Assembly (NCBI RefSeq): GCF_000381065.1
Contig: NZ_KB905855.1
Coordinates: forward strand, 35,096 to 99,095
Source of the DNA: Propionispira raffinosivorans DSM 20765
GTDB taxonomy: Bacteria > Bacillota > Negativicutes > Selenomonadales > Selenomonadaceae
DNA: 64,000 nucleotides
Reading direction: 5' to 3'
Of the stretch, positions 54,853 through 63,785 are shown one piece after another. Below the pieces are notes generated by a model. That model made no database searches. It saw only the letters and a list, made by a program, of their open reading frames with translations, and was not told the origin of the DNA. Each line of letters starts with the position of its first letter. Position 1 is the first letter of the stretch. The position numbers and the translations under genes were made by a program.

Positions 54853-56739
54853 ATGAGTGATTTATTGTATGTGATTCCTGCAGATTCCAAGAAAGAAGAC
54901 GTACTTGAGCTGCTTAAAACGCATCCGGAAATTAAATTTGTTTCATTAGTGGGTATTGATCTTGCCGGAAATGATACAGATGAAAAAATTCCAATGAGTT
55001 TATTCTTAAAAGATATCGATGATTTTTATGCGGGCACAGCTGTTCAAACAGATGGATCGTCTGTTGTATTAACAGGTATTGCCGTATTGAACAATGCAAA
55101 AGTAGATATGCCAATTGACCCAAGTGTGAATTGGTTTGTTGATTATAACGTTGAACATTATGATGAAGAATTAGAAAAACCAGTTGGTACTTTGCGTATT
55201 CCAGCGTTTTTGATTCATGAAGGCAAACGTGTGGATTCACGTGCTGTTCTTGCTGAAACATTAGTTCATGTTAAAAAAGAACTTTTAGAATTATTCAAAA
55301 AACATCCAAAAGTTTCTGGTCTTGAACATATTGATGGTGCTGATATAGCAGATATCTTATTTACATCAGCTACAGAACTTGAATTTTGGGTAAAAACTCC
55401 ACTTGTTGAAGCTGAAATTGCTGAAATGTCTGCTTCTCAGGTTATGCAGGAACAATACTGGCAGCGTACTCGTGGGGCTGTTCGTACTGCACTTGAACAA
55501 TGCGTATTGACAATGGATCAATATGGATTGGGTACAGAAATGGGTCATAAAGAAGTTGGCGGCATCAAAGCTCATATTGATGAAGCTGGTAATTTGACAC
55601 ATGTTTGTGAACAAATTGAAATTGACTGGAGATTTGCTGATGCTTTGCAAGCAGCAGATAATGAACTCTTAGTTCGTATTCTGGTTAAAGAAATCTTTAG
55701 AGAAAACGGTTTAGAAGTGAATTTCAAAGCCAAACCAATGATTGGTCTTGCCGGCAATGGTGAACATACTCATATTGGTATGGCAGCAAAATTGAAATCG
55801 GGTAAAATTGTAAACTTGTTCTCTCCAACTAAAATGGATAAAGATTTCATGAGTGCTGTTGGTTATGGTGCAATCATGGGTTTACTTAAAAATTATGAAG
55901 TAGTTAATCCGTTTGTTTCGGCAACGAATGACTCTTTAAATCGTTTAAAACCTGGGTTTGAAGCTCCTGTATGTATTGTTACATCTCTTGGTCATACACC
56001 AGCAATTCCATCGCGTAACCGCACAATCTTAGCAGGTCTTGTACGTGATTTGAATAATCCGTATGCAACAAGATTTGAACTTAGAGCTTGTAATCCTTAT
56101 ACAAATACGTATATTGTTTTAGCTGCTATTTATACTGTTATTCTTGATGGTGTTAGAGCTGCTATTACAAAAACTACTGATGAACTTTTAGCCGAACTTT
56201 CCAAAAATGCCGGTGAAGAAGGCTTCTACCTTGAAAAAGACAGAGCATATCGTAGTGAAGAAGATGTTTTCGAAGATTATACAGAAGAAGAACGTAATCG
56301 TTTGTTTGGTGCGCCTCCTGCAACTGTATGGGAAAATATCAATAGTATTGAAAATCATCCAGATAAACGTGCTGTTCTTACTTCGGGCGGAGCTTTATCG
56401 GATACGATTATCAATGCGTTTTCAGCAGGGGCTTTGCTTCGTTGGAAAACAGAAATCATCAGCCGTATTATCCCTGAAAACCTTGATATTGTAAGAGGCA
56501 GTAAAGAAATTCACTCTACTTACGTAACGGATCAAGATTCTTATACTTGGAATAAAATTAATAATATTCGCTGTTACTTAGCAAAAGACAGCATTGATGA
56601 AAAATCCTTGTTTACTTTGCTGATTAATTCATTAAATGAAGGCGATTATGCCACAGCTTCTGGACTCCAAGTTGAAATGTATGATAAAGTACAAGAGCTA
56701 AAAGCTTTGTATGTTGCTTATAAGAAAAATATGATTTAA
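54853..56739 (+). CDS. glutamine synthetase, long (about 630-residue) form
   Basis: Makes glutamine from glutamate, ammonia and ATP. The 628-residue protein has an N-terminal beta-grasp region (FVSLVGIDLAGNDTDEKIPM, then QTDGSSV near 70) and a glutamine synthetase catalytic domain with ELEFWVKTP near 176 (metal ligands), GNGEHTHIGM near 298 (His ligand), GHTPAIPSRNRT near 382 and the RFELRACNPYTNTYIVLAA block near 411. The C-terminal 150 residues are an extension beyond the 440-residue GSI type. Such long forms are common in Negativicutes and Clostridia. Start ATG 54853 with AAAGGTGG upstream; a GTG at 54841 overlaps that site. Likely controlled through its leader. Confidence 0.92.
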   Translation: MSDLLYVIPADSKKEDVLELLKTHPEIKFVSLVGIDLAGNDTDEKIPMSLFLKDIDDFYAGTAVQTDGSSVVLTGIAVLNNAKVDMPIDPSVNWFVDYNVEHYDEELEKPVGTLRIPAFLIHEGKRVDSRAVLAETLVHVKKELLELFKKHPKVSGLEHIDGADIADILFTSATELEFWVKTPLVEAEIAEMSASQVMQEQYWQRTRGAVRTALEQCVLTMDQYGLGTEMGHKEVGGIKAHIDEAGNLTHVCEQIEIDWRFADALQAADNELLVRILVKEIFRENGLEVNFKAKPMIGLAGNGEHTHIGMAAKLKSGKIVNLFSPTKMDKDFMSAVGYGAIMGLLKNYEVVNPFVSATNDSLNRLKPGFEAPVCIVTSLGHTPAIPSRNRTILAGLVRDLNNPYATRFELRACNPYTNTYIVLAAIYTVILDGVRAAITKTTDELLAELSKNAGEEGFYLEKDRAYRSEEDVFEDYTEEERNRLFGAPPATVWENINSIENHPDKRAVLTSGGALSDTIINAFSAGALLRWKTEIISRIIPENLDIVRGSKEIHSTYVTDQDSYTWNKINNIRCYLAKDSIDEKSLFTLLINSLNEGDYATASGLQVEMYDKVQELKALYVAYKKNMI

Positions 56740-56751
56740 TTTTTTGGAGTA

Positions 56752-56786
56752 AAGTCGCTCTCTTTTTTGGGAGAGCGGCTTTTTTA
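56752..56786 (+). terminator. terminator of glutamine synthetase
   Basis: AAGTCGCTCTC pairs with GAGAGCGGCTT and a T run. Confidence 0.85.
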
Positions 56787-56825
56787 AAATAAAAAAAGAT
56801 TGAATTGTCTGAAAATGCTGTTTTT

Positions 56826-56854
56826 TTGACGCAACGTTTTGTCCATAGTATAAT
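56826..56854 (+). promoter_or_regulatory. promoter of the 3D-domain gene
   Basis: TTGACG (56826-56831), 17-base spacer, TATAAT (56849-56854). Confidence 0.75.
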
Positions 56855-56885
56855 GATATATAAATATTTTTTTGAGGTGATGCTA

Positions 56886-57467
56886 TTGAAGAAAAGATTT
56901 TGTGTATTGATTACAGTCGGAATGTTTGTTTTTATGATGCATACAGTTGTTTTTGCGTCTGCTTTTCTTGTGAAATCAGGTATGCAGGGAGAAAATGTTA
57001 AAATTGTACAGAACTTACTTGTTGAATTGGGATATTCGCTAGGGACTGTTGACGGGGTCTGTGGTTCAGCAACAGTAGCTGCTATCAAGAATTTTCAATC
57101 AACCCAAGGTTTAACCGTTGATGGTGTTGTAGGTGATCTTACCTATTCCTATTTGACTCGGTCTGTACCAGACAGCGACAGAGGAGGACAGCGGACACTT
57201 TATATGTCAGCATCAGCTTACAGTGCACACGATCCAGGAAATTCAAATCGTACAGCTACCGGGAAATTGGTCAAAAAAGGATTGGTTGCAGTAGATCCTA
57301 ATGTGATTCCTTTAGGAACACATTTATATATCCCAGGCTATGGTGAAGCCATAGCAGCGGATGTTGGGTCCTCCATTCAGGGGAATCGCATTGATATCGC
57401 CTTTGATACACACGAAGAGGCTATCGATTTTGGCCGGCAGTCTATTACTGTATACATAATAGATTAA
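56886..57467 (+). CDS. secreted peptidoglycan-binding 3D-domain protein
   Basis: A 193-residue exported cell-wall protein. TTG 56886 is the likely start (GAGGTGA five to seven bases upstream); an ATG at 56880 abuts the site. Signal peptide 1-24 (KKR, hydrophobic core, cleavage after VFA). A peptidoglycan-binding domain of type 1 covers 31-90 (VKIVQNLLVELGYSLGTVDG, KNFQSTQGLTVDGVVG). The 3D domain is at 104-193 with its three aspartates in VAVDP, AADVG and RIDIAFD (137, 159, 170). It should be a lytic transglycosylase-like (MltA/Rpf-related fold) wall enzyme, as in the YocH/SleB-associated family. Confidence 0.9.
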   Translation: MKKRFCVLITVGMFVFMMHTVVFASAFLVKSGMQGENVKIVQNLLVELGYSLGTVDGVCGSATVAAIKNFQSTQGLTVDGVVGDLTYSYLTRSVPDSDRGGQRTLYMSASAYSAHDPGNSNRTATGKLVKKGLVAVDPNVIPLGTHLYIPGYGEAIAADVGSSIQGNRIDIAFDTHEEAIDFGRQSITVYIID

Positions 57468-57488
57468 GTTGCCATGCTATTTACTAAC

Positions 57489-57518
57489 TTGACATCTCTT
57501 TTTATAACGTAGTATACT
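57489..57518 (+). promoter_or_regulatory. promoter of the yybP-ykoY leader
   Basis: TTGACA (57489-57494), 18-base spacer, TATACT (57513-57518). Confidence 0.78.
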
Positions 57519-57544
57519 ATATAGGTAATTGAATATCGTTGTAT

Positions 57545-57694
57545 GACCTGAGAGGGAGTAACTAGAGAATTACTGTCAACAAATATGTTGTGTTTTATGC
57601 AGCTGGCAGTAGTGTTAAATAGTAAATATTTAATTAGTGAGACTTTTAATGTAGTGATTAGTACATAAAATCATTATAATAAGAGTCTTTTTTT
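57545..57694 (+). promoter_or_regulatory. yybP-ykoY manganese riboswitch with terminator
   Basis: The aptamer carries GAGAGGGAGTAACTAG near 57550 (the AGGGGAGUAG-type L1 segment) and TTAGTGAGACT near 57635 (the L3-type end), which together are the hallmarks of the Mn2+-sensing family. The 3' part GACTTTTAATG pairs with a downstream CATTATAATAAGAGTC to form a terminator before a run of T (about 57640-57693). Aptamer and terminator overlap at GAGAC, so metal binding should permit readthrough. The downstream TerC-family gene is the classic target. Confidence 0.8.
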
Positions 57695-57764
57695 GTTGCT
57701 GCACCTTATAGAGTTGTGCTTGAATCAGTATAGTATAGTAAATTAAAATTAAAGGGAGATTGAA

Positions 57765-58433
57765 ATGGAGATTTTATCAGTACAATTTTTAATGGCATTA
57801 GGATCGATTATTATATTGGATTTGGTTTTGGCAGGTGACAATGCTGTTGTTATTGCACTAGCATCGAGGTCTTTGCCAGATGAATTACGGCAAAAAGCCA
57901 TCTATATTGGTACAGTGGGAGCCATTGGTATTCGTATGCTGATGACAATCGTAGCCGTATGGATCTTAACAATTCCTTTTTTACAAGCAGTGGGTGGTCT
58001 GGTTTTGATTCCAATTGCGATAAAATTATTAAAACATGAAGATTCAAGTGCAAATGTTGAGTCGGCTCATGACTTTTGGGGTGCGATCAAGACGATTATT
58101 GTTGCGGATGCGGCTATGGGGATTGATAATGTTTTAGCTATTGCTGGTGCTGCCCATGGAAATTTTATATTAGTCTTTATGGGATTGCTGATTAGTGTGC
58201 CAATTGTGGTTTGGGGCAGTCAACTGATTGGTACGCTTATGCAAAAATATCCAGTGTTAATCTATTTGGGTTCGGGGATTTTGGGCTGGACGGCCGGGAC
58301 AATGGTTATACATGATAAAATCATTGGTGCTTATATTACAGCTATATCACCAATGCTCCTTTATGGATTACCGGCATTTATTACGGTTATTGTTTTACTT
58401 AGCGGTTGGATGCTTGCTAAAAAGACCGCATAA
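57765..58433 (+). CDS. TerC/YkoY family membrane protein, probable manganese exporter
   Basis: A 222-residue membrane protein with about seven spans. The two TerC acidic motifs are LDLVLAGDNAVVIALA (18-33) and DAAMGIDNVLAIAGA (115-129), whose aspartates are thought to bind metal. Recent work on this family points to Mn2+ export or metalation of secreted proteins. Preceded by an Mn-type riboswitch, which supports a manganese role. ATG with AAAGGGAG upstream. Confidence 0.9.
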   Translation: MEILSVQFLMALGSIIILDLVLAGDNAVVIALASRSLPDELRQKAIYIGTVGAIGIRMLMTIVAVWILTIPFLQAVGGLVLIPIAIKLLKHEDSSANVESAHDFWGAIKTIIVADAAMGIDNVLAIAGAAHGNFILVFMGLLISVPIVVWGSQLIGTLMQKYPVLIYLGSGILGWTAGTMVIHDKIIGAYITAISPMLLYGLPAFITVIVLLSGWMLAKKTA

Positions 58434-58534
58434 GATCTATGAATTTGCACGAGACATTCTAAAAAAACACTTGCATTTGCAAAGGAAAAGAGTTAATATA
58501 GATAAGTAAGTTAACCGACTTGCGAATCTTGTAT

Positions 58535-58610
<76 letters not shown>

Positions 58611-58653
58611 TTTGAATATTATTCTCATTCATATGTAGATATAGTGAGAGTTT

Positions 58654-58684
58654 AAAATCCGATCCTTTGTGATCGGATTTTTTT
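58654..58684 (+). terminator. terminator after tRNA-Lys
   Basis: AAAATCCGATC and GATCGGATTTT around CTTTGT, then T run. Confidence 0.87.
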
Positions 58685-58717
58685 AGATTCGTCTTTTATT
58701 TCTGCTAAATGTATTTC

Positions 58718-58804
58718 TTGACGGAAAAATCTTATAGTAGTATACTAAAAAATAAGCATTATCAACGGAGATCATAGCTGTAACAACAGTTATGATCTTT
58801 TTTT
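58718..58804 (+). promoter_or_regulatory. leader unit 1 upstream of the symporter operon: promoter, hexaloop hairpin, terminator
   Basis: Promoter TTGACG (58718-58723), 17-base spacer, TATACT (58741-58746). Then ATC-AACGGA-GAT (58761-58772), a hairpin with an A1/G4 hexaloop, whose 3' arm overlaps a 12-bp terminator stem (GATCATAGCTGT at 58770-58781 with ACAGTTATGATC at 58786-58797) and a T run. The product would be a terminated RNA of about 50 bases unless antitermination occurs. Confidence 0.65.
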
Positions 58805-58820
58805 AACCATTACTTCTACT

Positions 58821-58905
58821 TCGAAAAAGATGGTCAGGTATTTTATACTATAAAGAGTAAGGCACTGCTGCCGTGGAGATTTTGTATCTCTTGGCGGCTT
58901 TTTTT
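58821..58905 (+). promoter_or_regulatory. leader unit 2 upstream of the symporter operon: promoter and terminator
   Basis: TCGAAA (58821-58826), 17-base spacer, TATACT (58844-58849), then GCTGCC..GGAGAT pairing with ATCTCT.GGCGGC (58867-58898) and seven T. It lies about 40 bases before the next gene. Confidence 0.6.
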
Positions 58906-58945
58906 GCGTGAAATGAGAAACTTATTGTATGAGGGAGGGGATATC

Positions 58946-59143
58946 ATGATGCTAGTGAAAATAATTCTAACAGCTATTCCTTTTATATGGACGATTGGTA
59001 TGGTTCCTTTTGTCAATCAAGTAAAACCACTTGTCCTAGGGATTCCTTTTTTTGCTTTTTGGATGATTGCGGGGATCTTTGTTTGTTTTCTCTGTATTAA
59101 TGGCTTGTACTATATTGATAATAAAAAAAATAGAGCGCGATAG
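58946..59143 (+). CDS. DUF3311-like small membrane protein
   Basis: A 65-residue protein with two hydrophobic spans (about 4-20 and 28-50) and a short basic tail. The sequence IPFIWTIGMVPFVNQVKPLV, then PFFAFWMIAGIFV, has the look of DUF3311, a small partner of sodium:solute symporters usually encoded just upstream of them, as here (33 bases). Start ATG 58946 with GGGAGGGG upstream. It may be an accessory subunit like the small YhdT/PanF partner. Confidence 0.75.
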   Translation: MMLVKIILTAIPFIWTIGMVPFVNQVKPLVLGIPFFAFWMIAGIFVCFLCINGLYYIDNKKNRAR

Positions 59144-59176
59144 CTCAATAAAAAGGACTAAAGAGGTGATACTATT

Positions 59177-60658
59177 ATGTCAGATCAAACAGCAGCATTG
59201 CTCATTATTTTTTTATTTGTTATTGGCGTAACCGTTCTGGGGATGATTCCAGGGATGAGAGATCATACGAAAGGTGGTATGAAATTAGAGGATTGGGCTG
59301 TTGGCGGTAGGAATTTTGGACGTTGGCTCAACTGGTTTGTTTTAGCTGGGGAAATTTATACAGCGTTTGCTTTTCTTGGTGCCAGTGGTTGGGCTTATGC
59401 ACGAGGTGGACCAACCTTTTATATTTTGGGTTATGGTGCATTGGCTTATTTAGTTGGTTATTATATTTTACCAAGTATGTCGCCGATTGGGCGTAAATAT
59501 AATCTTATGACACAACCCGATTTAATTGAACACTTATATGGTAGTAAAACATTAGGTATTTTGACAGCGGTCATTGGTATTGCTTTTTTGTTGCCATATC
59601 TCCAACTTCAACTTACAGGATTGGGGTTAATTATTGAAACCTGTTCGTATGGACAAATTACTCGTGTTCCAGCTATGCTTATTGCTTTTATGATGGTTGC
59701 TGCTTTTGTCTATTTTAGTGGGTTAAAAGGGGTGGCAACAACAGCTGTCGTAAAAGATGTTATTATGATTATTGCCATTTTATTCTTTGGAATTTATCTT
59801 CCTACGCATTATTTTGGCAGTGTTGGAGGAATGTTTGAAGCCCTTGATACGGCTAAGCCCGGTTTTCTATCCTTACCAGGAGGGACAAAAAATCTCGATG
59901 TATCATGGGTCATGTCGACACTTGTGGTAACAAGCCTTGGTTTTTATATGTGGCCTCATTTTGCAACGAATAGCTTTAGTGCGAAAAATCCGGATGTTTT
60001 ACGACATAATGCCGTTTATCTGCCTCTTTATCAAATATGTTTGTTATTCCCTATGCTAGTTGGGTTTACAGCTCTATTAATATTGGCTGAACCGCTTAAA
60101 ACACCAGATATGGCGTTCATGGTAATTGTTCAACAACTTTTTCCGGCATGGGTATTAGGTTTAGTTGGTGGTGCTGGAGCTTTGGCCTGTATGGTTCCAG
60201 CAGGGGATCTACTGCTTTCGACATCAATGTTATTTACCCGAAATGTATACGGACGGACTTTTGGAAAAGAACTTACTCCTTATGGACAAGCCCGTATGGC
60301 AAGATTTGTGGTGTTGGGGCTTACCGCTATTGCACTTAGTTTAGCTATTTTTTTACCTAATATGCTGGTTAATTTACTTTTAACGGGTTATTCTGGCGTA
60401 ACACAATTTTTCCCAATGATTGCTTTAGGACTTTTTTGGGGGAAAGCGACTCGCCTCGGCGCTTATGCAGGGCTTATTGTAGGTGAAATTCTTGTTTTTG
60501 GTCTAATTCTTGGCAAGATGGATCCTTTAGCTATAGGCGGGATGAATTTAAATGCTGGTTTTGTTGCTTTGTTTTTCAATTTTATTATTTATATTGCTAT
60601 ATCTTTATTAAGTAGTTCGGATAAACATCTTGTCAGTGATAAGGCACAAGATTTATAA
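59177..60658 (+). CDS. sodium:solute symporter family transporter
   Basis: A 493-residue inner-membrane transporter with about 13 spans of the SSS family (PanF/PutP-like). Features are EDWAVGGRNFGRWLNWFVLAG-like text near 36-56, the sodium-site region GASGWAYARGGPTFY near 70-84, SGLKGVATTAVVKDV near 182-196 and PAGDLLLSTSMLFTRNVY near 343-360. Ligand is unknown; the adjacent M20 amidohydrolase suggests a peptide, N-acyl amino acid or related compound. ATG with GAGGTGA upstream; second gene of the unit. Confidence 0.9.
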   Translation: MSDQTAALLIIFLFVIGVTVLGMIPGMRDHTKGGMKLEDWAVGGRNFGRWLNWFVLAGEIYTAFAFLGASGWAYARGGPTFYILGYGALAYLVGYYILPSMSPIGRKYNLMTQPDLIEHLYGSKTLGILTAVIGIAFLLPYLQLQLTGLGLIIETCSYGQITRVPAMLIAFMMVAAFVYFSGLKGVATTAVVKDVIMIIAILFFGIYLPTHYFGSVGGMFEALDTAKPGFLSLPGGTKNLDVSWVMSTLVVTSLGFYMWPHFATNSFSAKNPDVLRHNAVYLPLYQICLLFPMLVGFTALLILAEPLKTPDMAFMVIVQQLFPAWVLGLVGGAGALACMVPAGDLLLSTSMLFTRNVYGRTFGKELTPYGQARMARFVVLGLTAIALSLAIFLPNMLVNLLLTGYSGVTQFFPMIALGLFWGKATRLGAYAGLIVGEILVFGLILGKMDPLAIGGMNLNAGFVALFFNFIIYIAISLLSSSDKHLVSDKAQDL

Positions 60659-60785
60659 GAAGTGTTTGTCATCTAAGTGCAACAGCAGAACATTAGTTAG
60701 CACCTGAAAATTTCTTGGACGGTTATAGGGCAGTATGTATATTCGCCAGATTAAATATTGTTATTCAAGTACGGAGGTTACTATT

Positions 60786-61982
60786 ATGAATTTATTACAC
60801 GATTTAGTAAAAAAACATCAGCAGGAAGTCGTTAATCTACGGCGTTATTTTCATACTCATCCTGAAATAAGTAAAAAAGAATTTAATACGCAAAAAAAAA
60901 TCATGGAAAAATTGACTGCCTTAGGATTGAAACCAAAAGTCATTGCAAATACAGGGGTCATGGCTGAATTAACTGGTGCTAAACGAGGAAGACGCATTGC
61001 CATTCGTGCCGATATTGATGCCTTAGAATTACAAGATGAGTGTGGAAAATCATATCAATCGGTTAATCGTGGTGCTTGCCACGCTTGCGGACATGATGGC
61101 CATATTTCGATGCTTCTCGGAGTTGCAAACGTCCTAACTGACTACCGTGAGAATATAGCAGGTACAATCCGGTTTCTTTTTCAACCAACAGAAGAACGTT
61201 TTCCTGGTGGTGCACTTAGTATGATTGAAGAAGGTGCTTTAGATGGAGTCGATGCCATTATTGGTGCACATTTGTGGCAGCCTATTCCAATCGGTACCGT
61301 CGGAATTAAGTCTGGACGATTCATGGCCTCCCCTGATGAATTTTCTATTGCGATTCAAGGACGAGGTGGTCATGCTTCTATGCCTCATCAAACAGTGGAT
61401 GCCTTGCTTACAGCCTCACAAATCGTGTTGGCTTTAAATACAATCGTTAGTCGTGGTGTCGATCCTTTAGAGCAAGCTGTTTTGTCTATTGGTTCTTTGC
61501 ATAGTGGAGATACATTTAATATTATTCCTGATACAGCTATTTTGCAGGGAACGGTACGTTCTTTTGAAGAAAATATTCGACAACTGATTTTTGAACGTAT
61601 TGAAACTATTACCAGAGGCATCTGCGAAGCAGCTGGTGCAACTTATAAAATTGAAAAAATTCTAGGATTTCCCCCGGTTATCAATGAACTAAGCTGTACG
61701 AATGTCGTGATGTCAGCTATAAAAGAGTCTCTTGGCGAGAATAAAGTTTTTGCCGTAAATCCAAGTATGGGAGGGGAAGATTTTTCGTATTACCTAGAAA
61801 AAGTTCCCGGCGCGTTCATGTTCGTAGGTGTTGGCAATGATGCTAAAGGCATTATCTATCCGCAGCATCACCCTAAGTATGATATTGATGAAGATGCCTT
61901 AGCCTATGGTACGGAGGTCATGGCTCGCACAGCTGTTCATTTATCTGCAATGGAAGAACCATTTCCTGTAGTTAACAATTGA
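60786..61982 (+). CDS. M20-family metallo-amidohydrolase
   Basis: A 398-residue cytosolic enzyme of the M20D group (hippurate hydrolase, IAA-amino-acid hydrolase, N-acyl-L-amino acid amidohydrolase). The motifs are FHTHPEIS near 23-30, AIRADIDALELQDE near 76-89, the Cys-His pair CHACGHDGHISMLLG near 101-115, QPTEERFPGG near 139, GGHASMPHQTVDA near 196 and the last ligand in GGEDFSYYLEK near 345. ATG 60786 with ACGGAGG upstream; the frame back to 60735 has no site. It is 127 bases after the symporter and probably works on the imported compound. Confidence 0.9.
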   Translation: MNLLHDLVKKHQQEVVNLRRYFHTHPEISKKEFNTQKKIMEKLTALGLKPKVIANTGVMAELTGAKRGRRIAIRADIDALELQDECGKSYQSVNRGACHACGHDGHISMLLGVANVLTDYRENIAGTIRFLFQPTEERFPGGALSMIEEGALDGVDAIIGAHLWQPIPIGTVGIKSGRFMASPDEFSIAIQGRGGHASMPHQTVDALLTASQIVLALNTIVSRGVDPLEQAVLSIGSLHSGDTFNIIPDTAILQGTVRSFEENIRQLIFERIETITRGICEAAGATYKIEKILGFPPVINELSCTNVVMSAIKESLGENKVFAVNPSMGGEDFSYYLEKVPGAFMFVGVGNDAKGIIYPQHHPKYDIDEDALAYGTEVMARTAVHLSAMEEPFPVVNN

Positions 61983-62048
61983 GCCTTTAAATCAAGAAAG
62001 GGCGAGCATATTGCAGGGGAGACTTATAAGCACAATGACTGTGAATTC

Positions 62049-62471
62049 TTACTGTATACTAAATGTTTTTTCGGTATAAACTTCAATGCCATTTTCTTTA
62101 AGCAATTTTGTAAAAAGACCATCTCCAGTAATTAAACGACCAGAAAATGTACCGTCATAAATAGTGCCACAACCACAGGTAGGTGAATTGGATTTTAAAA
62201 TCGCTTTCTTACAGTGAACTAACAAGGCGATTTTTAATGCAATTGTTGAACCCAATAAATAATCGGCAGTTTGATCATCACCATTTTCTGAAAGAATGCT
62301 TCCCTTTTGTTGCTCTGCCGGGGGCCGTGGTGTTGGTAACCCGGCAAGCAATTCGGGACAAAGCGGGATGGCTTTACCCGTTTTAACCATTTCAACTATT
62401 TGGGGTATTGTATGTGAAGTGTTATTATATCTACATTCCACACCTGCTAAACAAGCACTTACTACGATCAT
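62049..62471 (-). CDS. DUF523 family protein
   Basis: A 140-residue cytoplasmic protein of the DUF523 (TudS-related) family. The start MIVVSACLAGVECRYN at 62471 has GAAGGAG upstream. Conserved cysteines lie in SACLAGVECRYN (7, 13), PLCPE near 37 and SPTCGCGTIYDG near 96-107; some family members are [4Fe-4S] thiouracil desulfidases. Minus strand, single gene, convergent with the M20 gene. Function is inferred from the family only. Confidence 0.87.
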   Translation of the reverse strand: MIVVSACLAGVECRYNNTSHTIPQIVEMVKTGKAIPLCPELLAGLPTPRPPAEQQKGSILSENGDDQTADYLLGSTIALKIALLVHCKKAILKSNSPTCGCGTIYDGTFSGRLITGDGLFTKLLKENGIEVYTEKTFSIQ

Positions 62472-62720
62472 ATATTCGACTCCTTCATTATAACGTGTTT
62501 TAAACAAGGAAGATTATTGGCTCCTATAAGATAGATTATAGCTTTTTTGAGTATAAAAGAATAGTTGTGGTTCAAGTGGATTTTAGCGAATCTGCTACAG
62601 ATTATGCAAATTTTTAAGTCGATATAGAAGAGAATGGCTTTTTGTTAAAATACTCTTGTTGTAAATGAAACAATATAATAGTAGAATGACAATAAAGATG
62701 AAAGTTAATGGGGGATAAAG

Positions 62721-63590
62721 ATGAAAATTGATTCTAAAGATTTTCGTGTTCCCAAAAATGCGAAAATTAAATTGAAAAAATGGCCAACTGAAGTTAAACC
62801 GTGCTTTGAATCCAAAGAAGAGTATCAGAATATTTTGGAAAATCATGTCCATGAATTGAGTGATTGGCAGCGTTTGTTGGAGTCAGACCATCACTATTCC
62901 CTGCTACTGATCTTTCAGGGAATGGATACTGCTGGTAAAGATGGTGCAATTCGACATGTAATGTCGGGTGTAAATCCACAAGGCTGTCAGGTATATAGTT
63001 TCAAAAGCCCTAGTACGGTAGAACTGGAACATGATTTTCTTTGGCGCACCACCTGTCAGTTACCGGAAAGAGGACGAATTGGCATTTTTAATCGTTCTTA
63101 TTATGAAGAGGTGCTTATTGTCCGTGTCCACCCCAATATCCTCGCCGGTGAGAACCTGCCTAAAGAAGCTCAGAATAAAAAAAATATTTGGAAGGATCGC
63201 TATCGTTCTATTGTTGATCTGGAAAAGCATTTGCATTGTAATGGTACGAAGGTCATCAAATTTTTTCTGCATCTTTCTAAAGATGAGCAGCGCAAACGTT
63301 TTCTGGAACGAATCGATGATCCTGATAAAAATTGGAAACTAACTCGTGACGATATTGAAGAACGCCAATATTGGGATGACTATATGGAAGCTTACGAAGA
63401 ATGCTTGGGGGCGACAAGTACTAAGGAGTCGCCGTGGTATATTGTGCCAGCGGATGATAAGGAAAATAGCAGAATAATCATTTCAACGATTATCCTGGAT
63501 ACGCTGAATAAAATGAAAATGAGTTATCCAGAAACAGATGCTAAACGTCGTGAGGAGCTGCAAGTGATTCGCAAGTCGCTTACTGAATAA
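62721..63590 (+). CDS. polyphosphate kinase 2 family protein
   Basis: A 289-residue PPK2 enzyme that transfers phosphate between polyphosphate and nucleotides. The Walker A is GMDTAGKDG at 67-75, with the following [35 protein letters not shown] near 127 (Walker B region) and the lid [20 protein letters not shown] near 194-213. The N-terminal 55 residues and length suggest the class III group (ADP/AMP phosphorylation), but the class needs alignment. ATG with GGGGGATAAAG upstream. No ppx or ppk1 gene is nearby. Confidence 0.9.
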   Translation: MKIDSKDFRVPKNAKIKLKKWPTEVKPCFESKEEYQNILENHVHELSDWQRLLESDHHYSLLLIFQGMDTAGKDGAIRHVMSGVNPQGCQVYSFKSPSTVELEHDFLWRTTCQLPERGRIGIFNRSYYEEVLIVRVHPNILAGENLPKEAQNKKNIWKDRYRSIVDLEKHLHCNGTKVIKFFLHLSKDEQRKRFLERIDDPDKNWKLTRDDIEERQYWDDYMEAYEECLGATSTKESPWYIVPADDKENSRIIISTIILDTLNKMKMSYPETDAKRREELQVIRKSLTE

Positions 63591-63720
63591 ATAGTAATGC
63601 ATCTCTTTTATCTAGTGAAATAGCGAAACCAACTAGAAATCAACTAATTGAATATGGGAATAAACCAGTAAAAGTGCATGAGAAAAGTAAAAATTATATA
63701 AATTTTAGCGGATAAAGAAA

Positions 63721-63770
63721 AAAATAATCGTTCAACTTAAAAGAGTTGACGATTATTTTTTATTTTATTA
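63721..63770 (+). terminator. terminator downstream of ppk2
   Basis: AAAATAATCGTTCAACT pairs with AGAGTTGACGATTATTTT (one bulge), T-rich end. It lies 130 bases after ppk2, just before the IS element. Confidence 0.75.
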
Positions 63771-63785
63771 ACTGTTCGAAATAAA

